The position numbers were made by a program, and so were the translations under genes. Shown piece by piece: positions 16,994 through 23,738 of a DNA stretch of 32,073 bases (its first letter is position 1; each line of letters begins with the position of its first letter). The notes under the pieces were generated by a model. That model was not told the origin of the DNA. It did no database searches and worked only from the letters and a program-made list of their open reading frames with translations. The DNA is from Anaerolineaceae bacterium (GTDB lineage Bacteria > Chloroflexota > Anaerolineae > Anaerolineales > Anaerolineaceae): positions 1-32,073 of the forward strand of contig PABH01000015.1 of assembly GCA_002702705.1 (NCBI GenBank), in the 5' to 3' direction.

Positions 16994-17434
16994 TTAATAT
17001 TTTTTTAAAACTTTCCATATCCATCGGTGAACTGAATGTATGCTGGAAACTGGTTCAGCATACATTAGAATACAGCCACCTTCAACCATAGATAATCCCA
17101 AATCTTTTCCTACCTGGCTGGCTTCTGGGGATTCAGAACCTTGCTGCAGCCAAACATGTTTTATATCGTGTTTAGCCAAATCTCTTAAAATATCGGGTAC
17201 GTAATTTGGGGATACGCTGATTACAGCACCTTCCGGCGTTGGAGAAAACTCATCCAAAGATTTAAAAACCGGATCTCCGTCAATAGATTCCAAATCCGGA
17301 TGGATGGCAACAACATCATAACCACGCTGTTTTAATTCGCGGTAAGTAGAATTCCCAAATTTTTGAGCACTGCGGGAAACACCGAATACGGCGATCCGTT
17401 TTTTTGAAATAAAGTCCGCTTTTGTTTGATCCAT
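16994..17434 (-). CDS. CoA-binding domain protein (YccU family)
   Basis: 146 residues forming a single Rossmann-like CoA-binding domain: RIAVFGVSRSAQKFGNSTYRELKQRGYDVVAIHP (about 13-45), then a glycine/serine loop GAVISVSPNYVPDILRDL and VWLQQGSESPEASQVGKDLGL, with VEGGCILMYAEP near the end. Members bind CoA but have no assigned reaction; it corresponds to the first domain of succinyl-CoA synthetase alpha and ADP-forming acetyl-CoA synthetase. It lies upstream of fhs on the same strand with a gap of about 170 bases, so co-transcription is possible. Confidence 0.88.
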   Translation of the reverse strand: MDQTKADFISKKRIAVFGVSRSAQKFGNSTYRELKQRGYDVVAIHPDLESIDGDPVFKSLDEFSPTPEGAVISVSPNYVPDILRDLAKHDIKHVWLQQGSESPEASQVGKDLGLSMVEGGCILMYAEPVSSIHSVHRWIWKVLKKY

Positions 17435-17645
17435 GATTTTTTCCTTTTTAAATTAAGAATTAAATTGAAATTAATTAATTTTTTTTCTAAAGTTTGTGAT
17501 TATTTTTGTGACGACATCTGGGAACTTATTATGATAAAAAAATGTAAATAAACATGTTGGACAAGCACCTAATAATTTGACACTTTTTCCTCTATTTCTT
17601 AATTTATATCACAAATTGAAATCTTGGATTGGGAGAATTTTAAAC

Positions 17646-17678
17646 AAAAAAGACCGCAAATTGGTTTGCGATCTTTTT
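17646..17678. terminator. Intrinsic terminator downstream of tRNA-Leu
   Basis: GACCGCAAA (17652-17660) and TTTGCGATC (17665-17673) form a 9-pair stem with one G-U/A mismatch position and a TTGG loop, with A6 on the left and T5 on the right, so it can act in both directions. On the minus strand it ends the tRNA transcript. Confidence 0.75.
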
Positions 17679-17686
17679 CTGATTAG

Positions 17687-17768
<82 letters not shown>

Positions 17769-17780
17769 TAACCTTCCTTA

Positions 17781-17808
17781 ATTTTATCTCACAATTAGTA
17801 TCCGTCAA
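17781..17808 (-). promoter_or_regulatory. Sigma-70 type promoter of tRNA-Leu
   Basis: Minus strand TTGACG (complement of 17803-17808) and TAAAAT (complement of 17781-17786) are 16 bases apart, about 13 bases before the tRNA 5' end. Confidence 0.65.
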
Positions 17809-17857
17809 GGTTGGAGAATAAAATTGGATTAAGTTTTATTAGAATTATATTAAAACC

Positions 17858-17887
17858 TTGACAAATTTAAATCGGTTATGCTAAGAT
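17858..17887 (+). promoter_or_regulatory. Strong sigma-70 promoter of the leader/accessory operon
   Basis: TTGACA (17858-17863), an 18-base spacer and TAAGAT (17882-17887) with an extended -10 TG two bases earlier (17879-17880). Transcription would start near 17894, just before the leader ORFs. Confidence 0.7.
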
Positions 17888-17904
17888 TAGCAGGTAACAA
17901 ATCT

Positions 17905-17931
17905 ATGAAAGGAAAGGCGCATGTTAAATGA
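17905..17931 (+). CDS. Possible 8-codon upstream ORF of the leader
   Basis: ATG at 17905 encodes MKGKAHVK and ends in TGA at 17929-17931, overlapping the next ATG by the ATGA arrangement. An AGG about 10 bases upstream could serve as ribosome site. Very short, so its reality is uncertain; the coupling overlap is the main support. Confidence 0.25.
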   Translation: MKGKAHVK

Positions 17932-18032
17932 ATAACCAAACCATTATCATCACTCAAATTTATGTCAGTAGCGCTGCCGGTTTTTCCGGTGGAGTTAGCG
18001 TTCCTTGTCGTATTGCGCCTGTTCGTCGTTAG
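17928..18032 (+). CDS. Putative 34-residue leader peptide
   Basis: The ATG at 17928-17930 opens a 34-codon ORF starting MNNQTIIITQIYVSSAAG and ending VPCRIAPVRR, with TAG at 18030-18032. It is not recognised as a member of any family. It follows a near-consensus promoter by about 35 bases, has no strong ribosome site of its own (AAGG about 12 bases upstream), and its stop codon is buried in the stem of a hairpin (18024-18051) directly before a terminator. This is the layout of a leader peptide in an attenuator, where ribosome position decides folding. The N-terminal half is rich in Ile, Thr and Val, and the end has Arg-Arg; which codons or ligands would stall it is unknown. Confidence 0.4.
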   Translation: MNNQTIIITQIYVSSAAGFSGGVSVPCRIAPVRR

Positions 18033-18051
18033 CTTAGTTAAGTAAACAACG
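18024..18051 (+). promoter_or_regulatory. Leader hairpin covering the leader stop codon
   Basis: CGTCGTTAGCTTA (18024-18036) and TAAGTAAACAACG (18039-18051) are complementary at 11 of 13 positions (one G-U), with a minimal loop. It begins in the last codons of the leader ORF and touches the terminator stem at 18052, so a ribosome stalled near the leader stop would prevent it from folding. Confidence 0.5.
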
Positions 18052-18086
18052 GCCACGGGTGACAATCGGAACCCGTGGCTTTTTTT
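18052..18086 (+). terminator. First intrinsic terminator of the leader (T1)
   Basis: A perfect 9-bp stem, GCCACGGGT (18052-18060) with ACCCGTGGC (18071-18079), 10-base loop, followed by seven T. It would stop transcription before the downstream genes unless prevented. Confidence 0.85.
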
Positions 18087-18089
18087 ATT

Positions 18090-18112
18090 CTTTATCTGTG
18101 ATCCAGATAAAG
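18090..18112 (+). promoter_or_regulatory. Hairpin between the tandem terminators
   Basis: CTTTATCTG (18090-18098) pairs with CAGATAAAG (18104-18112) across a 5-base loop. Its 3' arm overlaps the start of the second terminator (18109-18112), so the two compete. Confidence 0.5.
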
Positions 18113-18144
18113 CCACGGATTCTAAAAAAATCGGTGGCTTTTTT
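18112..18144 (+). terminator. Second intrinsic terminator of the leader (T2)
   Basis: GCCAC-G-GATT (18112-18121) pairs with AATC-G-GTGGC (18129-18138), one internal mismatch, loop CTAAAAA, followed by six T. Its 5' arm AAAGCCACGG (18109-18118) is perfectly complementary over 10 bases to CCGTGGCTTT (18073-18082) in T1, so an alternative fold abolishes both terminators. Confidence 0.75.
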
Positions 18145-18268
18145 ATTTGCAAAATGTTAAGGGCTGCCACGATGGAAGAAGAAATTAGATAAGAATTGTT
18201 TTTAGGCGTAATGCCTGGTCGGTAAGAAAATAAGTACCTATAGCTGAAAAGCAAATAGGAGGCCTGAA

Positions 18269-18721
18269 ATGTTGAGTAATTTGATGATTAGTGAAGATTC
18301 GCATCGGATTGATTATTTGAATCACAACCTGATGGGATCAGGCCGCGCTTTCGGAGTTTATGTTCGTGGTAAGAAGGCAATAAATCAACCTTATAGCGCT
18401 GAAGTAAAACATCGGTTATATGCCAGTTTGGATTATGTCAATCGCTACTTAAATGAAAAAGAGTTAGCAGCAATATATATTGATATAGCCAATCATCATT
18501 ACAATTATTGTGCTGCTTTTTTCAAACTGGTCAAAGATATCAAGAAAGGTTTATTTAACAAAGTGTTATTCGCTGACCTTGATGAAATAATGAATGAAGA
18601 AGAATTAGCAACGGTTTTATACCAGTTAGCTGATGATAATGAAAATCTGGAAATTATTGACTTAAATGGCAATATTTTTCAGGCTCCAAAAATGCCGATT
18701 AATCACCTTTTAGGCGTGTAA
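18269..18721 (+). CDS. Small serine-recombinase-like domain protein, apparently catalytically inactive
   Basis: 150 residues. The frame AFGVYVRGKKA ... AAIYIDIANHH ... LVKDIKKGLFNKVLFADLDEIMNEEELATVLYQL ... LEIIDLNG follows the order of the resolvase/invertase N-terminal catalytic domain (YxRvS, then a D-rich strand, then the GkfDvvlvydlDRlsR helix). The nucleophilic serine is replaced (R-G-K instead of R-V-S), and the arginine-bearing DRL-R pair reads DLDEIM. No DNA-binding C-terminal domain is present. It may be a repurposed or decaying recombinase, or only a similar fold. AGGAGG sits seven bases before the ATG. It is the first gene after the leader terminators and heads the GNAT cluster. 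Function unknown. Confidence 0.5.
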   Translation: MLSNLMISEDSHRIDYLNHNLMGSGRAFGVYVRGKKAINQPYSAEVKHRLYASLDYVNRYLNEKELAAIYIDIANHHYNYCAAFFKLVKDIKKGLFNKVLFADLDEIMNEEELATVLYQLADDNENLEIIDLNGNIFQAPKMPINHLLGV

Positions 18722-18774
18722 TGATGGCAGATTGGAAAATAGAGGAAATTTTAGACCGGGGAATGATTGATTAA
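18721..18774 (+). CDS. Possible 17-residue ORF overlapping the preceding stop
   Basis: ATG at 18721-18723 overlaps the TAA of the upstream gene by one base (TAATGATG), and a second ATG follows at once. The product, MMADWKIEEILDRGMID, is charged and probably helical. It could be a coupled small protein or a chance ORF; no ribosome site is needed if coupling operates. Not recognised. Confidence 0.25.
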   Translation: MMADWKIEEILDRGMID

Positions 18775-18834
18775 CGAGAAAGTTTATCTTTCGTTCCCTG
18801 GCTGAATTATTATTAAATTACCAGGCAAACTAAT

Positions 18835-19383
18835 ATGGAAAAATCATTATTTGAAACACAAGACTACCAATTAACTGAAATTGACATCGAAAATGATCCA
18901 AAAGTCGATTCAGTTTTAACAAACAACCTAAACTATGCGAGATTATGGAGTCAGGGTTTGATAAAACCACTGTCTGATTTTCAGTTATCCAAAATTTATG
19001 AAAAAATTGAAAAAAAGGTGGACGCCGGGCACGTAATTCATTTTGCTGTGCGTGAGAAAACTGGCGGTCAATTAATAGGTTTTGTTCAATTTAACCAAAT
19101 TTTATGGAATCATGGGGTGGCACGATTAAAGATTGGGGTTGGTGATGAACACCACTTGGAATCAGCGCTCCCACAACTTTTGTCACTTTGCCTGGAATAT
19201 GCTTTTCATGAGCTTAATATGTACCGGCTAGAGATTGATGTGCCAGCCTATGATGTGAACTTATCTCAGGCTGTAACCCAGGCAGGATTTAAAAAAGAAG
19301 TTACCAACCGTGAAGTGATTTATCACCTGGGAAAATATTGGGATGAAATTGGATATGGCATCCTTAAACCGGAATGGCAATAA
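18835..19383 (+). CDS. GNAT-like protein, RimJ/RimL type, without a clear acetyl-CoA loop
   Basis: 182 residues with the outline of the GNAT fold: a strand-helix N-terminal part, LIGFVQFNQILWNHGVARLKIGV (about 80-102), then YAFHELNMYRLEIDVPAYDVNLSQAVTQAGFKKEVTNREVIYHLGKYWDEIGYGILKPEW, which is the typical RimJ/L C-terminal region. The Q/R-x-x-G-x-G/A acetyl-CoA pyrophosphate loop expected after the central strand is replaced by DEHHLESAL, and the conserved Asn-x-x-Ala-i region is altered. It may therefore not acetylate. The ATG has only a weak AGG upstream. It is 16 bases before a conventional GNAT gene. Confidence 0.65.
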   Translation: MEKSLFETQDYQLTEIDIENDPKVDSVLTNNLNYARLWSQGLIKPLSDFQLSKIYEKIEKKVDAGHVIHFAVREKTGGQLIGFVQFNQILWNHGVARLKIGVGDEHHLESALPQLLSLCLEYAFHELNMYRLEIDVPAYDVNLSQAVTQAGFKKEVTNREVIYHLGKYWDEIGYGILKPEWQ

Positions 19384-19399
19384 TTTAAAAGGAAAAACT

Positions 19400-19951
19400 A
19401 TGGATCAGAAGCTTATCCTTCGTGGCGAAAAAGTTCATTTGATACCTTTTGATATCAAAAGAGATGCAGAGAAGTTTGTTAATTGGCGAAGAAATAGTGA
19501 GTATTTGCGATTGATGGATGGCAGCCATGCTGTTCAGTTTTCAAAAGAGAAAATCAAACATTGGTTGGAAGAGGACGCAGAATCTAATACGTTTGTTTTT
19601 TTTATGATCAAAACAAACTCAGAGGAACGGATTATTGGTGAAATAGGTCTATCCGATTTTGATGGAAAATTCGTAAATGCCTTTGTTGGTATTTCCATCG
19701 GTGATCCATCTGATTGGGGTCATGGTTATGGTTCTGAGGCCATGCGGTTGATACTTAATTATGGTTTTTATGTGATGAATTTACACCATATCTCATTAAC
19801 GGTTTTTGAATACAATCCCAGAGCGATCCGTTCTTATGAAAAAGTTGGTTTTAAACATGAGGGGATACAACGTCAGTTTCTTAACCGGGATGGCCGTCGT
19901 TGGGATATGTATCGAATGGGGATTTTACAGACTGAATGGGAAATTAAATAA
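19400..19951 (+). CDS. GNAT family N-acetyltransferase, RimJ/RimL type
   Basis: 183 residues; the ATG at 19400-19402 has an AAAAGGA site upstream and is preferred over the longer frame start at 19343, which overlaps the previous gene. RimJ/L-type signatures: LRGEKVHLIPFD near the start, WGHGYGSEAMRLILNYGFYVMNLHHISLTV (acetyl-CoA loop WGHGYGSEA), then NPRAIRSYEKVGFKHEG and RRWDMYRMGILQTEW. It would transfer an acetyl group from acetyl-CoA to an amine (protein N-terminus, spermidine or a drug); the substrate is not shown by sequence. Second of three GNAT genes in a row. Confidence 0.85.
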   Translation: MDQKLILRGEKVHLIPFDIKRDAEKFVNWRRNSEYLRLMDGSHAVQFSKEKIKHWLEEDAESNTFVFFMIKTNSEERIIGEIGLSDFDGKFVNAFVGISIGDPSDWGHGYGSEAMRLILNYGFYVMNLHHISLTVFEYNPRAIRSYEKVGFKHEGIQRQFLNRDGRRWDMYRMGILQTEWEIK

Positions 19952-19969
19952 TAAACTACAGAAGGTAAC

Positions 19970-20980
19970 ATGATAACAACACAGCAGAAAATTAAATTAC
20001 CAAATATCGATGGATTTCAAACAAGATCGTTTGAAATGGAAAAAGATTTACCTTCCTTGGTAAATTTACTCAATGTAGTCGCAGAATCAGAACACACTGA
20101 CGAATATTCCAGTGTAGAGGAAGTACGCAATATTTACCAACATGCGGCCAATTGTGATTTCACAACGGATTTTGTCGTTGTGGAAGTAAAAGATCAGTTG
20201 GTTGGTTTTCAGCGCGTTAGCTGGCGTGAATTACCAATAGATGATCAACTGATTTATGTCATGACTGGTTCAGTTCATCCTGATTGGTATAACCATGGCA
20301 TCGGAACAGCATTAGTCGATTGGGCCGAATCCCGTTTGAAAGAAATAAGCAAAAACCATCCACAAGAAAAAAAGAAATTTTTTCATTCCAATGCATGGAA
20401 ATCAGCAGAACACCGCACCAGGTTTTTGGAGAATAGAGGGTTTGAGCCGGAACGTTATTTTTATATTATGGAGCGAAAAGATTTAAATGGTTTACCTACC
20501 GTAGTGCTGCCTTCCGGCATCGAGTTAAGATCGCCAGCTTCTGAAGTTGATTGGCGAAAAGCAGCTGACTGTTTGGATGAGGCATTTAAAGATCATTGGG
20601 GATATACAGCGAGTACAGAGAATGATTTTCAGCGAATGATTCATAATCCACATGTTAGAATGGATTTAACCCAGTTCGCCTGGAAGGATAATGAGGTGGT
20701 TGGTACTTTAATAGTGTATATTAATGAAGAAACTAACCAAAAAACAAATACAAAACAAGGATGGACAGAAGATATATCCGTTCGTAAACCCTACCGTGGA
20801 CAGGGAATTGCAAAAGCGATGATTTTTGCTGCAATGCGGGCTGTAAAAAATGCAGGCATGGAATCTGCCATGTTGGGTGTTGATACCAATAATCCGAGCG
20901 GTGCGTTATCCATTTATGAAAACTGTGGTTATGAGCCGATTCGAACATCAATCTCATATCGAAAACCATTAATATCTTAA
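19970..20980 (+). CDS. Tandem two-domain GNAT acetyltransferase (mycothiol-synthase-like layout)
   Basis: 336 residues holding two GNAT domains. The first (about 15-165) has VMTGSVHPDWYNHGIGTALVDWAE and RTRFLENRGFEPERYFYIMER; the second (about 175-335) has DISVRKPYRGQGIAKAMIFAAMRAVKNAG and DTNNPSGALSIYENCGYEPIR. Both acetyl-CoA loops (NHGIGTA, GQGIAKA) look usable. The layout resembles mycothiol synthase and related duplicated GNATs, but nothing shows the substrate. AAGG lies before the ATG, 18 bases after the previous stop, so it belongs to the same unit. Confidence 0.85.
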   Translation: MITTQQKIKLPNIDGFQTRSFEMEKDLPSLVNLLNVVAESEHTDEYSSVEEVRNIYQHAANCDFTTDFVVVEVKDQLVGFQRVSWRELPIDDQLIYVMTGSVHPDWYNHGIGTALVDWAESRLKEISKNHPQEKKKFFHSNAWKSAEHRTRFLENRGFEPERYFYIMERKDLNGLPTVVLPSGIELRSPASEVDWRKAADCLDEAFKDHWGYTASTENDFQRMIHNPHVRMDLTQFAWKDNEVVGTLIVYINEETNQKTNTKQGWTEDISVRKPYRGQGIAKAMIFAAMRAVKNAGMESAMLGVDTNNPSGALSIYENCGYEPIRTSISYRKPLIS

Positions 20981-21066
20981 TAAAAATAAAGGTTTTTTGT
21001 GTGATACAAACATCGCTTATGATATACTTTTTTTATTAATAGGATGTATTTTAAAGGAGAAATAGC

Positions 21067-21678
21067 GTGGTAAAACCGAACATTAAAGCCATAATTTTTG
21101 ACATGGGGGGAGTTATTTTAAGAACACAGAATCGTGAACCACGTGAGAAATTAGGCCAAAAATTCAATAAGAGTTATGAAGAAATGGATCATCTCATTTA
21201 CGGGATTGATTCCGCACAAAAAGCCACTCGGGGAGAAATTTCTGAAGATGAACATCGGGAAAATGTCTTGAAACAATTTGGTTTATCGATGGAAGATCAG
21301 GATTGGTTTTTTGGAGAATTTTGGCGTGGGGACATAAAGGATCAGGTGCTGGTAAATTATATTTATGAACTCAAAAAGAACTACACTACCGCATTACTTT
21401 CCAATGCATGGAGCAGAGCCCGCGAAGATATTGAACCCAGGTATCAATTTTTAGATGCGTTTGATTTTTCGGTGTTTTCTGCAGAAGTTAATATGGCAAA
21501 GCCCGATTCGCGCATCTACGAATGGGTATTAGAACAAATTAATGTCAAGCCGGAAGAAGCGATTTTTGTGGATGATTTTATTGAAAATATCCACGCAGCC
21601 AATCAGCTGGGTATTCATGGCATCTTGTTCAAATCGACAGACCAGGTTAAGGCTGATATACAAAAGTTGATATCATAA
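21067..21678 (+). CDS. HAD-superfamily hydrolase (subfamily IA)
   Basis: 203 residues with GTG start; AAAGGAG precedes it. HAD motif I KAIIFDMGGVIL (about 7-18; nucleophile Asp), motif II LLSNAWS (Ser/Asn), motif III Lys in NMAKPDSRIYEWVLEQ, and motif IV IFVDDFIENIHAANQLGIHGILF. The DxGGV form of motif I, where the second Asp is replaced by Gly, is common in epoxide-hydrolase-like/YihX HAD proteins; it probably removes a phosphate from a small metabolite. The gene follows the GNAT cluster and ends in a terminator, so it may be the last gene of that unit. Confidence 0.85.
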   Translation: MVKPNIKAIIFDMGGVILRTQNREPREKLGQKFNKSYEEMDHLIYGIDSAQKATRGEISEDEHRENVLKQFGLSMEDQDWFFGEFWRGDIKDQVLVNYIYELKKNYTTALLSNAWSRAREDIEPRYQFLDAFDFSVFSAEVNMAKPDSRIYEWVLEQINVKPEEAIFVDDFIENIHAANQLGIHGILFKSTDQVKADIQKLIS

Positions 21679-21704
21679 CGTTGAATAATTTCAAATTTTA
21701 ATTC

Positions 21705-21728
21705 CCACAGCAATGGCTGTGGTTTTTT
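21705..21728 (+). terminator. Intrinsic terminator after the HAD hydrolase
   Basis: CCACAGC (21705-21711) and GCTGTGG (21716-21722) form a 7-bp stem with a 4-base loop, followed by T6. Confidence 0.85.
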
Positions 21729-21744
21729 ATGTGGAAATTTTATT

Positions 21745-22989
21745 GTGACATTTAGATTGCAAACCCAAAGCTTTTCAAAAAACGCAAAATATTTTTTAAC
21801 AGCCACTGTTATTAATGGAATCATCTTTAATACTTGGCTTTTATTTTTTAACTTTTTTATCCTGGCCAAAGGATTTGATAAAGAATTTTTGGGATTAATT
21901 AACTCAATTCCATCCATTGCAGGTTTGATATTGGGTATTCCATTGGGCATGCTTTCTGACCGAATCGGAAGAAAAAAAGCAATGTTAATTGGATTGGGTT
22001 TATCTACCGTTGCGATGGGTTTGCAGGTTATTGCACAACAGGGATGGCTCTTAATTGGGATGGCATTTATTGGTGGAGCAGGCAATTCTTTGTATTTTCT
22101 CAGCCAGGCTCCTTTTATGATGAAAGAAACCGATAAAAATAACCGGTCATTAATGTTCTCGTTAAATTTTGGATTAAATACACTGGCTGGTTTTGTTGGT
22201 AATTTATTTGCAGGCCAAATGCCAGCCTGGTTTGGAAAGTTTTTGAAGGTTCCTGCAGATAGCGTTACAGCCTATCAAGCGGTTTTATTGGTAGCAGTCT
22301 TCTTTGGATTATTTGCCTTGATCCCCATACTTTTAATTAATGTTAAAAAAAGTTCCGTCGTGATGGTTGATTCACCAAAAATTAATCAATGGCGGGTATT
22401 AAAATCTGCTGTAGGGAAACCATTAACCTGGAAATTGATTTTACCGGAATTGTTGTTAGGCTTTGGTGCTGCGATTACCATTCCGTATATGAACTTATAT
22501 TTTTCAGACCATTTTTTGATTTCAAGCCAGCGTTTGGGGGTGTTATTTAGTCTTAGCTCCTTGGTCGTAGGGATAGGATCAATTATCGGACCGAGGTTGG
22601 TGAAGCGATATAAAAGTAAAATTAAAGTCGTTGTATTAACTCAATCCTCCAGCCTGGTATTTTTATTAATCCTTGCATTTTCTCCATTTTACTGGCTTGC
22701 TGCCATAGGGTTTTTACTGCGTGGAATGTTAATGAATATGGCTGTTCCTTTATATAATGCGTTTTGTATGGAAAATATTCCCGAACATGAGCAGGGGGTC
22801 GTTAACAGTTTGATTAGTAACGCATGGACGACTGGCTGGGCGGTTGGGCCATTTCTTTCCGGATTAATTCAGATACGTTTTGGTTTTTTACCTTTATTCC
22901 TTACGACGGCTGTGATATATTTGTTTTCGATAACAGTTACCTGGTTGTTCTTTGGAAAATTTGAACAAGTTCAGGCCCTAATGGAGTAA
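21745..22989 (+). CDS. MFS transporter
   Basis: 414 residues with about 12 hydrophobic helices. The intracellular loop motif SDRIGRKKAMLIG (about 71-83) is the MFS D-R-x-G-R-K/R signature; the second half has a similar loop region GPRLVKRYKSK. MTDKNNRS-type MMKETDKNNRSLMFSLNFGLNTLAGFVGN is typical of drug/sugar efflux-like MFS proteins. The likely start is the GTG at 21745, shortly after the terminator; the upstream ribosome site is weak, so the start is unsure. The stop overlaps the ribosome site for the phosphodiesterase gene. Substrate unknown; a drug/metabolite exporter is the usual default. Confidence 0.85.
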   Translation: MTFRLQTQSFSKNAKYFLTATVINGIIFNTWLLFFNFFILAKGFDKEFLGLINSIPSIAGLILGIPLGMLSDRIGRKKAMLIGLGLSTVAMGLQVIAQQGWLLIGMAFIGGAGNSLYFLSQAPFMMKETDKNNRSLMFSLNFGLNTLAGFVGNLFAGQMPAWFGKFLKVPADSVTAYQAVLLVAVFFGLFALIPILLINVKKSSVVMVDSPKINQWRVLKSAVGKPLTWKLILPELLLGFGAAITIPYMNLYFSDHFLISSQRLGVLFSLSSLVVGIGSIIGPRLVKRYKSKIKVVVLTQSSSLVFLLILAFSPFYWLAAIGFLLRGMLMNMAVPLYNAFCMENIPEHEQGVVNSLISNAWTTGWAVGPFLSGLIQIRFGFLPLFLTTAVIYLFSITVTWLFFGKFEQVQALME

Positions 22990-22992
22990 AGA

Positions 22993-23634
22993 TTGGTTTT
23001 TCAAAATGATTCAAAAAAGACAATCAGATTAGGGGTTATCAGTGATACACATGTGCCGGATCGTGTAGGCGAATTACATCCGGATGTACTGCGAATTTTT
23101 GTTGAAAATCATGTTGATCAGATTGTTCATGCGGGGGATGCCAGTTCTATGCAAGTAATAAGATCATTAGAATCAGTCGCACCAGTGATTCATGTGTCCG
23201 GAAATCGTGACTTTTTGATGAGGAAGGAAAATCAACTCGTTTTATATCTAACAATTAATGGTGTGAAGTTTGGGGTAACTCATGGTCATGGTGGTTTTTT
23301 ACCTTATTTTTTAGATAAATTTCCTTATATGTTAGAAGGTTACAAATTCGAAAGATATCAAAAAAAATTGGATAAAATTGTTGGCGATGTGAACGTTGTT
23401 ATTTTTGGTCACACACACACTTCAGAAAACCGGTGGGTCAATGGCAGACTTTTTTTTAACAGCGGTTCTGCATACGACCGGGGAAAAGATCGCCGCGGTC
23501 CATCAGTGGGCTTGATCACTGTAGATCCGCAGGGACAGGTTAAATCATCCATTATTTCGTTAGAATTTATGAAATGGGGTAATGGAAAATGGGAAAAACA
23601 AACTAAATCACCATTTAAGCGATTTAAATCTTGA
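22993..23634 (+). CDS. YfcE/MJ0936-type calcineurin-like metallophosphoesterase
   Basis: 213 residues. Metal-binding motifs in order: LGVISDTHVPD (about 13-23), VHAGDAS (44-50), VSGNRD, THGHGG and FGHTHTSENR, all intact. YfcE-type enzymes are phosphodiesterases that need Mn or a similar metal; the true substrate is often unknown. The start is a TTG with GGAG six bases upstream inside the end of the MFS gene, and the two genes are separated by three bases, so they are translated together. The stop codon overlaps the -35 box of the rpoB promoter. Confidence 0.88.
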   Translation: MVFQNDSKKTIRLGVISDTHVPDRVGELHPDVLRIFVENHVDQIVHAGDASSMQVIRSLESVAPVIHVSGNRDFLMRKENQLVLYLTINGVKFGVTHGHGGFLPYFLDKFPYMLEGYKFERYQKKLDKIVGDVNVVIFGHTHTSENRWVNGRLFFNSGSAYDRGKDRRGPSVGLITVDPQGQVKSSIISLEFMKWGNGKWEKQTKSPFKRFKS

Positions 23635-23659
23635 CCTTCCTTGTCGGTTTTGCTATAAT
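23631..23659 (+). promoter_or_regulatory. rpoB promoter
   Basis: TTGACC (23631-23636), 17-base spacer, TATAAT (23654-23659): nearly perfect sigma-70 promoter. The -35 overlaps the end of the phosphodiesterase gene, giving about 72 bases of leader before the rpoB ATG. Confidence 0.85.
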
Positions 23660-23738
23660 ATCTGTTTGCATCCCGTCAATATGATGGGCTTATCGGGTTC
23701 ATTTACAAAAATGGGGATGACAACGCCAGGAGAAAGAT

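Noticed and set aside
17435-17645. Possible gene or RNA between the CoA-binding protein and the tRNA terminator
   Set aside because: Only AT-rich sequence without an ORF with ribosome site or a stable fold could be seen.
17850-18254. A 134-residue minus-strand ORF across the leader region
   Set aside because: It is antisense to the promoter, leader ORF and terminators, has no ribosome site or recognisable motif, and its product is low-complexity; chance ORF.
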